DNA from: Prostheceraeus crozeri
Taxonomy: Eukaryota; Platyhelminthes; Polycladida; Euryleptidae
NCBI GenBank assembly: GCA_907163375.1
Contig: CAJQUW010006824.1
Span: 1-64,000, forward strand
Length of the DNA: 64,000 bases
Direction: 5' to 3'
Position 1 is the first letter of the stretch, and the number at the start of each line of letters is the position of its first letter. The notes under the pieces are model-generated. The model saw nothing but the letters and a program-made list of their open reading frames with translations, had not been told where the DNA came from and ran no database searches. The translations under genes and the position numbers were made by a program. Positions 38,812 through 50,459 of the stretch are shown here, one piece after another.

Positions 38812-39551
38812 TCTTAGACTAATGTCCCAATTTAGAGCACTTTCTGCAAGTACGGTCTTTCGCAGGACAATTCGTTGCTGATGCTAAATGGCGATTTGAA
38901 CCACAACTATAGCATACTCTTACAAATCCTTTTCGTATTTTATTGAATTGGTGAGTTTTCGTGCGGTTAGATTTGCAAGGTTGAGGGCTGTGACGTTTTT
39001 CTTTGTCCATATGGTGCGTAGTAGGCTTATTTGGCTTGTTGTAAATGAATTTCGTGTCATTGCATGTGTTCGATTGTTTGACTATCGCAACAGCAAGGTT
39101 TTGACGAACCTGTTCCATCTCTTGCTCTTTCAAATGCTTCAGCTTTCTTAACAACAAGAGGGAATGTCAAATTGAATCTTCTTCGGCGAGTAATGTTTCG
39201 CCCAATCTATCATTGAGAACTTCTATAACGAATATATCCCGCGAAAGAGTTTCTTTGTAAAATCAGAAATTGCTACCAGCTGCAAGTTTTCGTAATCGGC
39301 AAGCAAATGAATAAGCATTTTCTCGTGGCTCCTGATCGGATGAAGAGAAAATCTTGCTACGCAACAAGTCATGATTTCTCACCGAAATATTCATTGAAGC
39401 GATCAATGCAATCGTTAAACTTAACTTGAGGTTGTGGAAGACCTTCAAGTATGTCTGTCCCTTCTCTTCCAATAGTAATGAGCAGCAAGGCTTTCTGTCT
39501 TTCTTCAGATACCTCTTCTAATTGACAAGTGCATTTTATACCTGATGGCAA
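38812..39551 (-). pseudogene. Ty3/Gypsy gag with zinc knuckles
   Basis: 39157-38819 contains CYSCGSNRHLASATNCPAKD and CRKCSKLGH, two CCHC-like knuckles; the final Cys of the second lies across the hAT insertion. 39551-39263 contains gag capsid parts (ALLLITIGREGTDILEGL; RENAYSFACRLRKLA) in two overlapping frames. Confidence 0.75.
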
Positions 39552-40649
39552 ATTTTATTTAGATACATTCCTACATTCCATATCGAAGATGATTCTCATT
39601 ATAATGAAGATCAATAAGAGTCTCAATCTCATTGATCCGAGTGAATTTGCATATATTGTGATCATGATCATTGAAGTGTAAATTTTGTATAGATGATTTT
39701 GTTACATTCATTTCTGTATTAGATGTTGAGCATTTACGTTCTTTTTCTCCATTGTGAGGACTCCCATCCAGTGAACTCTTATCATGTCGTGATCATCACT
39801 TTTCAAATTTGTAAATATAGGCCCTATAGATCTCACGTATTTTGTATATGGTATATGATGTATATCATGATGACTCTTAAAATTTGCAAATATGTAGGTC
39901 TCATATAATTTGTTTATGATGTGCATGTACATCATGATCACTCGGTAAATTTGCAAATATATGTCTCATGTATTTTTTATTGATGCAAAACGTTGCGTAT
40001 GCATATGTAACACGTTATCAACGCTTGCTTGTAAGTGCCCTTGCGGCCATCGCTTTGCGTTTTCTGTATATTTCAGAATAAAGATTTATGACTTATGACT
40101 TATTATTCAGGAAAATGTCAAGTAATTGAAAAATTGATCACGAAAGCATCTCCAATCTTGGTCATTGGGGTTCCCTGGTAATGGAGCGGGTTTAACGTCA
40201 GTACTCGTCGGCATTAAATATGTTGTATTCGTACCAGCTTTGCTAGAAGGCAAAACTTGTTACATGCAGTTTATTGTAGCTCTGACACCACATTCATGGA
40301 CGAGGCCGTAGCACGTTAAGTAGATGAACGTCAATGAGATACTGATACACATATAGATATCAAACACCACATAACCACTGTTTTATTTTATCCACGCCAT
40401 ATTGTTTTTCTACAAAAAAATCTTAAGGGTACTGCTTGGAATAAAGAATGAATCACAGATCACCGCCAGTATGGTCTTGGGACAGAGGGGTCTCTCTGCA
40501 AACCTTGGTCGGGCCAAACCAAAGACGTAAAATATGCATGCATATTCTGCATTCTTGCTAAGCATTCAGCAGAAAGGAATGAGTGGGACATAGAAATCGG
40601 CCAAATGAAAGAAAGCACTCGTGGAAAATATGACCTGAATTGTTGTGAT
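39552..40649. other. No gene recognised
   Basis: AT-rich, with repeated GATCATGATC-like words around 39660-39950 and CAGAATAAAGATTTATGACTT at 40075-40100, which may be the polyadenylation region of an LTR. I could not find a second copy to confirm an LTR. Confidence 0.35.
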
Positions 40650-41643
40650 CAGAGATGCAACCTGTCGCCGGTATACCGGTGCCGGTCCGGTATGGAAAAT
40701 CAGACTGGCCATACCGGTGCAATTCCGTTCCAGTCTTTTTTGAGAAATTGCACTTGTCGGACGGAGTCCTTGACTTAGAAACGGTCGTTGTTTTCACGAT
40801 CCAGTTAGGCATGCGATTATATAGGCGTATTTGTATGGCATTCGGACAAAACTATTGTATACAAATAGTTGAACTGAAAGTCTACGCTTATCACTGCTTG
40901 GCTTCTGGATCATGTGCCTTTTTCATCAAATCGAATGTAGTTATCAATAGAGACTTCTCAACAGGTGGCTGTTCTTGGCATAGGAACGCCAAGATGAACG
41001 AGCTACAACAATAGACAACTTGTGATTGGCGATCTTGATTTGGGCTGCAAATCTTTTGTCTTTACGCATTGACTTTTACTAGGCCTAGGCTTATGTAAAT
41101 TTGCGGAGAACCAAACCAAGAAAAGGCCCAGTTATTCCGATCAGTGAAACACATTCTCAACGAGTCCTTCAATTTCTGCCTTCTCATCTGAGTAACACGC
41201 TTGGTGTGTTATTAAGCCTAGTATGAGTGATAATATTATTCCGTGTAGAGGATTTATCCATAGACATATGCTAGCAATAACAAGACCTAGATAAGTTTGA
41301 TTGGATTTCTTGTAGGCCTATCTTGATTGATAACTTTGAAAGGTTAAATAGCCTCTCTCAGCATCCACGGAGTTGCTATTGGTATTGGATTGTGGCATTC
41401 CTGCATTCGGTCTCCTGTCTGGAGGTTGCCGCCGGACCGGCCCGATAATCTCGGATCGGTTTCCATCTCTGCTGCAACATCGGGCATACACAACAATAGA
41501 TGATATCAACCGGTGTGGTAGTCATATATCATCCTATATATACAAGTACATCAACAACAGCTATTTACAACTACGGTACATACTTTATCGAAAAGCTCGG
41601 TCGCCGGTCCGGTCTCGAAAATTGCGAACCGGTTACAACTCTT
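40650..41643. mobile_element. Non-autonomous hAT element (994 bp)
   Basis: It begins CAGAGATGCAACC and ends GGTTACAACTCTT, with the duplication GTTGTGAT at 40642-40649 and 41644-41651. Subterminal ACCGGT/CCGGTCCGG palindromes occur at both ends (40670-40720, 41600-41635). The last base deviates from the expected G. No transposase is present. Confidence 0.82.
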
Positions 41644-41777
41644 GTTGTGATGCGCTGCTATACTCGGAGGAATCTACCGTCTCTTTTTAATTAAGTTCCG
41701 TGGCGCTTATTATTTCGCTCCTTAGTTCCGCTTTAGTTGATAGATGGCGGCCCTTATTAGAGAGAATGCGGTATCTG

Positions 41778-44561
41778 CAGGGTTGCTGTGGGTATGGGGA
41801 TTCTGTGGGGATCCCCATGGGTATGGGGATTGAGGCCATCCCCACAGCTCCCATAGGGCTTCTATGGGGATTCTGAAGATTTTTGACGTTCATTAGAAAC
41901 AATCGGAACTGACATCATATCACACAATCAACTTCGATGTTGAATTACAAAGTATCACGCAGCCTACTCATCTCACCACTTAAGATGCATAAAATATTAA
42001 TTTGCTGATTATTTTCACATTCGCAACACACGTTCAATAGTTTTTATTGACTTATAATGATAGTTCCTGGGGTGTCACGGACGTCTGAAGGGGAAGAATT
42101 CTGCAAGTCTCCTTTGCTGCAGAGACTTACAAATATTTGCTCTAATAATATAAATAGCTCAGATAAGATTATTTGTCATACAATTAAGCTTGTGTGATCA
42201 ATGCGATTAATAATTGTTAACCTACACTGTATATTTCAAACAAAAATACGATATAGAAGACCTGTTGGGTCCAACCCACAAAGAAAGACACATGAAAATG
42301 TTGAATGATTTTCGTCGGATACATGAACAGTGTGATAAAGATTTCTCACAACAAATCATTCAACTGCAAGCCATCTATTCGCATTGCAGTCATAGTTATA
42401 ATGAAAGCTCAGATTTTCACTTGTCCACGACTTGTCAGAACTTTCACTTTCATCTGATAGGCATCCGTAACTGCACACTTAAGTGTACCTCAATAAATGG
42501 TTCATTGTGCTGTATTTCATCACCATACACAAATGGGTCAACATCCTCCCAATTCTTGTGCAATAATTCGATGACATGAATGGTCGAGAATATCAGGATG
42601 ATTTTCGTCGAAGTCTTTATTCATAATAGTAGATTAGATTGATTTAAGGTTTTTTCCGTCATTACGTGTAGGCCTATATAGTCGATTTCTAGTGCGAAAC
42701 AATTCTAGACTTGAGATGCAAAAGGACAAACTCGCTTTGACATTTTGGTTCTTTATCGGCATTAATGGAGATAGAATTATCAATGATTGCTAAATTATAT
42801 CAACTAACGAATATTGAACGGGAATATTCACACATATGAACATGGCATGATCCACTGAGCAATAGACGATGGCTCTAATACACATTGGTAGACCGCAAAC
42901 ATGTAGTGAAGGCCTACATAAGAATTTTTGACAGGTGACTATTTTGTGAGAGTGACCATTTTGAAGCACTGACAGTGTTGCAACATATGAATATTTTTAA
43001 TTTATGTTCAACTCTGTTGTTGTATGTTGATGAACTTCATATTATTTGAGAATAGCACCACTATAGGCAACTCACAATAAAGAACTCACATTGGGAACCC
43101 CAAATACCAACTTACAGGACAGCCAAGGAATATATTCTCACAAATGGAACATGTGAAACTCGTATATAATCTATCAAAACAGCCAAATACATGCACTTAA
43201 AAGTATTTGCAGTAAAAATCGAGTCTTCATGAAAAGCAGCTGACCAAAAATATTGTGGGGACATTAAGGTCCTTCAGGACTTAAACTAACAGTTGAAATG
43301 TCAATAGATACTTGTATACTGATAAATATTCATGCTTGCTTTTGTGAAACATGTTGTACTTAATCACGATTGTCTACAGCGAGGAACTTAAGTATAGTTC
43401 TTTTGAAATGAGTGTGTGTATACTTCATGAGAATGCTTCGCATAACATGTATACATGATGTAATGTAAGCTTAGGTTTGATTTTACTTGATGTAGACTGG
43501 TTGCTTAGTGCTATAACAGCGAACGGTAAAAGGCGAATATAAGAAACATCGAAATTTCAAAATAGCGCACTATTCAATGCTCGAGTGTTGTGCAGAACTA
43601 AGCACACACTCGTATTAATATTTCATTCCAACATTTTAATAAGGCCGTGTTTCCTTTAGTCTACATGTATAGTTGTTGAATTTTTATACAAATGTGTCTC
43701 CTTTAAGGGAACAGCAATGCAAAAATTGTACCATTAAAATAATCCTGTAGCAAAATGAAGTAGGATCGACATGGTCAATAACTAGGTTAAGTGAACCAAA
43801 AATCCAATGTGAGTAAAAGATGAAGTTTGAAAAGCACAGGCTGATCAATAACCGATTTGTTATAAAAGCAAAGAAATAAAGACAATGTCGTCAGGCTATT
43901 AAAAAGAAACATTTCGAGATAGAATTGCGTTTATGGTAAACTACGTAATGGCAGTTTTGTGCAAAAAGGAAATAGAGTGTCATGTCTTATGAATCATTAA
44001 AGAATTATGAGCGCAATGGGAAGAACCGATGTAAACTGTGCGTGTAAGGAATCAGTAGAGATAGATAAAGAACACCTATCTGCTAATGCAACCAAATGAT
44101 TCAAGAAAATGTAAATTTGTAAGTCAAATACGTGTGCATAGCGGGCTCTATTCCTTATTTGAACGAGCATTTAATCAAATGTTCCGCACAATAATTTCTA
44201 GGTGGCAAGTCAGAATCAAGGCTCAATGATGATAGAAAATTGGCTACTACAATTTTAAACTGCAATAGTCCTATACCGAAGATAGCAAAGAAATTTCATA
44301 AAAGTTGCAACACGCAATCGGTGACTTTCTTCACGGGCTCCCATTCCACATCTCTGGATTCAAATACGGCCTTCGGATCGCGGAATGCTGTGCAAAAGTT
44401 CCACTGAGATGGAGATATTGGACACCAAACATTCTATACGAACAGGAGCAACATATTGATCAGGAGCCTATCCTGTAAGGATTCTGTGGGGATACCCACA
44501 GGTTTTTCTGTGGGTATGGGGTGGGATGGGGATTCAAATATCAATCCCCACGGCAACCCTG
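41778..44561. mobile_element. Non-autonomous hAT element (2784 bp)
   Basis: It begins CAGGGTTGCTGTGGGTATGG and ends with the inverse (CGGCAACCCTG), with GGTATCTG duplicated at 41770-41777 and 44562-44569. Both ends carry several GTGGGGAT/ATCCCCAC repeats. The interior is AT-rich. The only longer frame (42214-42579, 121 aa) has no transposase motif. Confidence 0.88.
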
Positions 44562-44696
44562 GGTATCTGATCTAAGATGCTCTTCCTTTCTTACTCGGCA
44601 ACGTCAATCGTGCCTTTGATTAGCTGCAAGCTTGGTTATTCGAGATGACAGCTTTGAGCACATCAACGGTCTTTGAAACAGAACATGGATGGAATG

Positions 44697-44697
<1 letters not shown>

Positions 44698-44752
<55 letters not shown>
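44698..44752. repeat. (TA)n microsatellite
   Basis: About 55 bases of pure TA lie just after the 3' end of the minus-strand LINE fragment. This fits a LINE whose 3' tail is a microsatellite. Confidence 0.95.
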
Positions 44753-44754
<2 letters not shown>

Positions 44755-44786
44755 GTATGAAATGTACAGTGATAAAGAGAAAAAAG

Positions 44787-45680
44787 TTAAACACAAAGAT
44801 CAGTTTCACGAAGCCACGTGCGTAAGTCACGATCGACGGTCTTCAGGTCACCACACATTCCAATTACAGGACACATCAGGACGTGTTCACTAGTTTGAAC
44901 GTCTCCGCATCTGCAGGAATCACGTGAGGACAGACCGATCTTATGCATGAATGCAGCGAATCTGCCGTGTCCAGATCGGAGGCGATTCAGGAGGACCCAC
45001 TGTCCTCTGGGGAGATCGGAGCCGGGAGGATGGTAAGCCGGTTCGGATATGAAGCGCCGAAGTCCGTGACTCGCCTGTGTCCATTTTCGTCTCCATTCAT
45101 CTGCAGCCCATGAGTTGGAATAGGTTGTTGATAGTGGGATAAGGCCGTTGTGTCGTCTGGATAGAGGGTTGCGTGACTTAAGTCTTCTTGATGGTCGGTC
45201 GTTGGCGAAGAGCTTCTTATGCAGCAGGTGGTCACTGTCCGAAGCTCTTTGGTGAAGTCGTATCGCGAGTCTTTCGCGGCGGATGTCAGGAGGTTCAATG
45301 CCACTCAGAATGGGTAGGATGTCAATTGGTGTACTGCGTATACAACCAGAGATTAGTCGCATAGTGTCATTTAGAGCGCAGTCTATCTTCTTGGAGTGGG
45401 TACTCTGCATCCAGATTGGCGAGCAATACTCCGCGCTGGAGTAGCAGAGAGCAAGGGCGGAGGTTCGAAGCACAGAGAACTCGGCGCCCCAACGGTAACT
45501 AGCGAGGGTGCGTAGTATTGAATTACGGGCGTTGATCTTGGCTGCGAATTGTTTAAGGTGTTGCCCGTACGTAAGTGATCGGTCTAGCGTTATGCCGAGG
45601 TACTTCGGAGAGATAACAGGTGAGATGACTTTCCCTCGTAGATGGACGTTTAACTGTTTGTTGGCCTGACAGTTCTTGAG
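44787..45680 (-). pseudogene. 5'-truncated LINE: C-terminus of the polyprotein
   Basis: The minus-strand frame is open from about 45680 to the stop at 44787. It has YLGITLDRSLTYGQHLKQF and SALALCYSSAEYCSPIWM, the typical thumb region of Jockey/CR1-type elements. It ends with the C-terminal zinc region (GQWVLLNRLRSGHGRF; CRCGDVQTSEHVLMC). The RT catalytic part is absent, as in the common 5' truncation of LINE copies. There are no internal stops, so the copy may be young. An ATG in the frame exists only at 45473. Confidence 0.82.
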
Positions 45681-46009
45681 ATGAAAAAAATTGTATTGTA
45701 ATGCTATTGTAGTTAAATGCTACAGACCATAAATAATACCATTTGATTTTAAGAAAGATTGTCCACCTTACTGTGGTGTCACAGTATACGTCCATTTATA
45801 TCATGCGATAAATAACATCGGAAGCCTGATGACAACCGAACTGATGGATGACAAACAATTTACGTTTGTGTATCATCGCCGCGATTTATGCAGTCGAGTC
45901 AACGAACAACCGAAAGAAGTCGATTCAAGACTGACCCAAGAAAACTGCGTCCCATGAAGTCCGAGAGCTACTGACATTTTCTTCCTCAATTCGCGCACGA
46001 CCTTCTTAT
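45681..46009. other. No gene recognised
   Basis: Short AT-rich stretch between the truncated LINE and the hAT element. Nothing supported. Confidence 0.4.
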
Positions 46010-46310
46010 CAGTGGTTGGATTCATGCACGAATTTTAGGAAGTATGCACAAATGCACGAAATATCAGATGGATGCACGAATTTTATGTATGAGAATACAC
46101 GAATTCTTTCCCAGTGAAATTCCTGCTTTTGCCAGAGGGAAGCCGCAAACTGCGTTAAACTACCTAAAATCATATCAATGGAACTCATATTTGCTATCAT
46201 GGAATTATGCGGATATCGCTGCTAACAGCAAGAAATCAGGGTCATGTTTCCTATAAATTTATGTCTCATTTACTTATGGCTGTCTCCGTACAATATCAGC
46301 ACAGGCCACC

Positions 46311-46592
46311 ATGCAAGAAGACATTTTCGCTTCCATGAACATGGCAGACCAGTCTGCTTGCGTGGAATTCATGAAAAAGTTCTTCAAGACAGGCACTGTG
46401 AAGCTTCGGGAGCATCTACCCCTGGGGAACAAATTTCTTCGATCGTGCAAGCTGGTGAACCCTGTCCATTCACTTGATATGCAATTCACGAAATGGGTTA
46501 CTCATGCTGCAAAACAACTTTCTCTTGTGGTACCTTTTGAAGCTTTTACGTCACTACTCCCCATACTTGGGGCTTGGACGGTGCTGACATAG
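46311..46592 (+). pseudogene. hAT transposase fragment (middle)
   Basis: The frame MQEDIFASMNMADQSACVEF ... REHLPLGNKFLRSCKLVNPV resembles the region of hAT transposases with a LPLxNxxL..L..L.P signature. It ends at a stop next to the SINE. No catalytic triad is intact here. Confidence 0.5.
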
Positions 46593-46731
46593 TCAGACTT
46601 ACGGAGCGTTGTAGTACTTTTAGTCCGGATGCCCTTCTAGCCGACTTCCAATGACACCTTCTGGGCTCGACCTCTGGACCAAAAGATCGCTACGCCAAGC
46701 ACTTAACCACTGTGCCACGGAGACCACATAG
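46573..46731 (-). mobile_element. tRNA-derived SINE
   Basis: On the minus strand, GTCTCCGTGGCACAGTGGTT is a tRNA-like 5' part with an A box (TGGCACAGTGGTTAAG, 46717-46702). A B-box-like GGTCGAGCCC follows (46672-46663). The downstream body GCATCCGGACTAAAAGTACT is unrelated to tRNA. It cannot fold as a full tRNA, so it is a SINE head. Confidence 0.65.
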
Positions 46732-46799
46732 AAGACCACACCGGTACCAGAAGAGGAAATCGGCACTCTTGAGGTCTAGGCAAGATAGCATCAAGAAAG

Positions 46800-48829
46800 A
46801 GTCAGCAAAGCCCCCTCGGAGATCGGACAAACGAGAAAATGATCGATTTCTGGACGAGTGTTGCGGATTCTGGCGATACACCACTTCCTGTGACAGGGTT
46901 TCCGCGATCGTGGAAACTCTTGGAATTTTCAATTTTTACCTAACCTCGTAGAAGCTCCTGGAATTTTATGATTGTGAAAGATAAATACGTGCATCTCTAC
47001 ATGATCACTAGAAGTTTTTAATGACATTTTTCTATTCATACAAAGTAGATGTGATGACCACTGACGAAGCCCTTGAAGTGGGCGAATATATTGGTGACTT
47101 CAAATATTAACAAAAGTTTTGATAAAATTCTAAATTGGAACTTGATTGGCAAAGTGAGAGACATGTGTCGATCACCTAATGGTCGATGCTTTCTTTTACC
47201 TACTCCAATTTTTTCGGAACTTTTCAAATTATCCGCACTTTATTGGTGTCGAGTGAGAGATGAATGTTAGAACTATAACGTCGTTTTCTTTTTCACGAAC
47301 CCAGATATATCTGGGCAGAGTGAGAGACTTGTCTTGATCATTCAATGGTCGACATTTTCTTTTCACCGCTCCTACTTTTTGGGTATGAATTTCTTCAGTT
47401 GCATTGTATGGGCAGAATCAAAGACTTGCGTTGAAAACACGAAAAAGCTTTCGCTTTCTTCTACCTACATGTTCTTTGAGCATTGCACCAGCTTATTGTA
47501 CCTAGATTCTGTACAGGCCTGTCTAGATCATCAAATTCTCGACGTTTTCCTTTTCCCGCTCCAATTTCGGAAATTTCTTCAATTCTTTCTGTCTGGATTC
47601 TGCTCTGGGTGAGAGCTTCGATTGATCGTCAAAAGGATTGACGCATTCTTTTCCCGCTAAAAAATAACATAAAATGTCGTTTTCCTTTCCCGCTTGTGTT
47701 TTTTGAGAATTTCTCCCTCTTTTCTAGCATACGTAGGCCGAGGATCGAGTTCCACCTTAGTGGTCACGCTCTCTAATTATTCTCTCGTTCTGCACCATTG
47801 TGTCTGTCCGGAACTCCACTTTGAACCTTGAATGACGAAGAGGGACATACAAGTTAGTTTCATGCAAGAACTCAATAATAGTTCAGCGAGTCTACTCTGC
47901 TACACACCACAACTACCGATCTGAATTATCCCTTTCTCACAGTCCTTTATGAAAAGGTGTTTTACACTTTCTGACGCAAAAAGACATCGATGTCTCAAGA
48001 AATCAAATGAGCGTCAATTAAATAGAAATATCCGAATTTTGCTCAGTCTCAAGTGTTTTATGGCACCGATCAGGATTCATAAATTGTGGTTTGTGCTAAC
48101 TTGCTTTAATCGAAGAGATGCTTGTCCTCCCAACCATTGCTTCTTGGGTATTCATTCGATCTTCGATTAAAGGATTCGAAATTCGATGGCCAGAAATCGA
48201 ATCCCAGAAATCTTATAGAATTTCATGGCGTCGCTTCTTTAAAAAATATTGAAATCTTAGTTTCAATTCACTTAGAGAAAGGAACAAAGATTCAAGAAAA
48301 TAGTAAGGAGCAAACAAAAAAGTTAAAAAAACATCTTCATTGTCCTATTTTTGCGCTTATTGACCACTTCAAGTTAACCCTCCTATTTGTACATGCTTGC
48401 TTGCTGTGAGGCCTGTGTAGCTAGTAATACCGACGATTTTTCATGGATGGACCAATTGATCAATGGTGCGTTTCAGCCACAGTGGAACGTCGTACTCAGA
48501 GTGCCTGAAATATATAGATCGTTACAAATCATAAATTACTTGTCAGGAACAGAGTTCATGAATTTTAAGGCCTGTTCAGATTCATTCGGGATTCGTTTTA
48601 AGGCTGAAGTGGAAACATACGTTAAAGCTATTGTAAAATCAGTTGTTATATCCCTCCCATATGTAATGCAAAGAACTTGCATCTGGTACTCGTATATTAC
48701 GAATTCTGTAACATCCGTTTGTAAATCCAATTATGTAAACCTCCTGGAAAACTCCTGGAAATTTCATCGGAAGGCTCCTGGAAACTCCTGGAAAAATAAT
48801 CCTTGAAGACCGCGAAAACCCTGTGTGAA
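46800..48829. other. Interior of the hAT element without intact gene
   Basis: Contains repeated motifs such as ATGGTCGA(T/C)(G/A)(C/T)TTTTC-like words (47170, 47340, 47530) with GAGAGACATG/GAGAGACTTG, a diverged tandem repeat of roughly 150-180 bases. No transposase core with intact catalytic residues is seen. Confidence 0.45.
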
Positions 48830-49207
48830 CTTGGTCAAAGCCATTCTTGTCCTACCACATGGAAACGCTGAAGTGGAAAGGTTGTTTCGCAACCTGTCTG
48901 ATGTAGTCACTAAGAAAAGGAGCAGCCTTGCTCCTTATGCGGTGAAAGCGTATTGATCAGCCGGTCTTACTTGATGACAAACTACTGGACTGCGGGAAAC
49001 ATTCCTTTTACAAATGCTCTGAAAGACCTATGTTTGAATGCTAATGCATCGTATATTGAGACACTCCGTTATGATGAGAATGCAGCAAAAGGTGCTCAAC
49101 AAAAGAAGCTTGAAATGGACATTCTCGCAGATGTACAAGCTGCCAAGGAAACAATATCGGATTTGGAGCAAAACCTGGAGAATAAAGAAAAGGAAATCAA
49201 AGATTAG
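48830..49207 (+). pseudogene. hAT transposase C-terminus (dimerisation region)
   Basis: From 48830 the frame reads KAILVLPHGNAEVERLFRNL and VVTKKRSSLAPYAVKA, the conserved dimerisation motif of hAT transposases, and then hits a stop. A second frame at 48953-49207 contains a coiled-coil tail (ILADVQAAKETISDLEQNLE). The two are separated by stop and frameshift, and the gene is dead. Confidence 0.7.
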
Positions 49208-50372
49208 GTGAAAGTCCAAGGAAAGCAGCGTCGATTGTTGGAGGATTTGCAGAAAAGGTCAAGGGAAAATGAGGAGGAAATTCATCGCCTTTTGTTAGAG
49301 CAAGAATCTCTCACTAAGAAAAAATAAAGGAAGCGGAGCGTTTCACACAAAGCGTTCTGAAGAGGAAGGCGGTGGAATTGGTGTGTCTTTGCCATGGAAA
49401 GATACACAAAAGAAATTAACATTGTTTAACTCATGCATAGTTAAGCATCAGATGCTGTAATATGCCGGTGCCTATGACGGTAATCTAGTCATTATGTGCA
49501 GTAATATTAATTGATCACTATGTGCAAGCGAAAAATTGTTGAACAATATATTGTTTTGTCTCATGGAATATTTTCTGAGCCCCACCATACTGGTATAGAC
49601 GTGATACAACGATAACATATAGAAATGTACAAATTGTAAGAGCTATGGTACCTAGAAAGTCCGTGCAATTTGTGACGATGAATACTTTTTTTCCTGGTAT
49701 AAACGAGTATCCGAATAAGCAACATCCATGGCGAGGGATCTGTTTATAGATAATTTGAAAACAAGCACAGGTATTCGTTTTAATTCCTGCATTTTTGGGT
49801 ATTCGCATGCATTCCTTTTATACCATGAGTAGAATGATGAAATCGCTATGTCTTTCAACATGCAATGAAGGTCGCTGCACGACTTTTTGTGGATGTGAAT
49901 ATTTTTCCATTGAAATGGTTAGGCCTATATGCACCTAAATGGCAAAAAAAGCATTCATCCTATGTGCTTGTGGGTTTGATACCTCTTGGAATTATATGCA
50001 ACTTTTTGTGCATTGTTTGAGTGAATAATCAAAATTATTTTTTGAAACAATACAGGTTCCGATTTGATGTGTCGAGATGAATACTACGTATTACCTATTA
50101 TACTATTCATATTCGTAGATAGCGCCTGTCTGGATAACGTCTATGTGGTCAGTTAACGGATGACATCCAGAATACACCAGTGTTAGGGGCTAGGGATGAC
50201 TACATTTTTAGTCCAGCCATATTAAGTGAGGCCCCAAAAATGGATCACATTTTTCATTCTAAGATTTTACCTCAGAAATTGACATATGAATGTATGTATG
50301 TACATGAGGGTATTTAATTCAGATGGGTAGGGTTAAAATGATCGAAAAATGCATTATTGACATCCACAGAAA
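49208..50372. other. Right interior of the hAT element
   Basis: No coding region recognised. A short Glu/Lys-rich continuation of the transposase tail (to about 49330) is interrupted by stops. Confidence 0.45.
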
Positions 50373-50459
50373 TTATGCACGAAAATTTTCATGATGCACG
50401 AAGTTTTCAAAATTTAAGAATCCGACCACTGGAGTAGTAAGCAAATGACAAACACTCGA

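Larger units (their letters stand above)
35262..39551 (-). mobile_element. Decayed Ty3/Gypsy-type retroelement
   Basis: Minus-strand fragments appear in the order gag (39551-39263), zinc knuckle (39157-38819), protease (38026-37580), RT start (37560-37440), RT core and RNase H (37111-36366), and integrase zinc and core (35743-35262). This is the Ty3/Gypsy gene order. All parts are broken by frameshifts. A hAT element sits in the zinc knuckle (38034-38811), and a foreign 3' tail with (ATT)n (about 35940-36260) separates RNase H and integrase. No long terminal repeats were identified. Confidence 0.8.
46010..50431 (+). mobile_element. Decayed autonomous hAT transposon
   Basis: The left end CAGTGGTTGGATTC and the right end GAATCCGACCACTG are inverted. 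Both subterminal regions repeat ATGCACGAA words (46024-46095; 50373-50402). Inside are hAT transposase remnants (46311-46592 and 48830-48954) plus a SINE. The 8 bases outside the two ends differ (CTTCTTAT and GAGTAGTA), so either a rearrangement occurred or my end call is off by a few bases. Confidence 0.65.

Noticed and set aside
42214-42579. 121-codon frame in the 2.8-kb hAT element as transposase
   Set aside because: No hAT motif (no catalytic signature, no dimerisation region) and unusual composition; probably chance.
44645-44893. Plus-strand frame with a Tyr-Ile run
   Set aside because: Translation of the (TA)n microsatellite opposite a LINE gene.
46573-46731. Functional tRNA gene
   Set aside because: A and B boxes are recognisable, but no acceptor stem or anticodon arm can be drawn; a SINE fits better.
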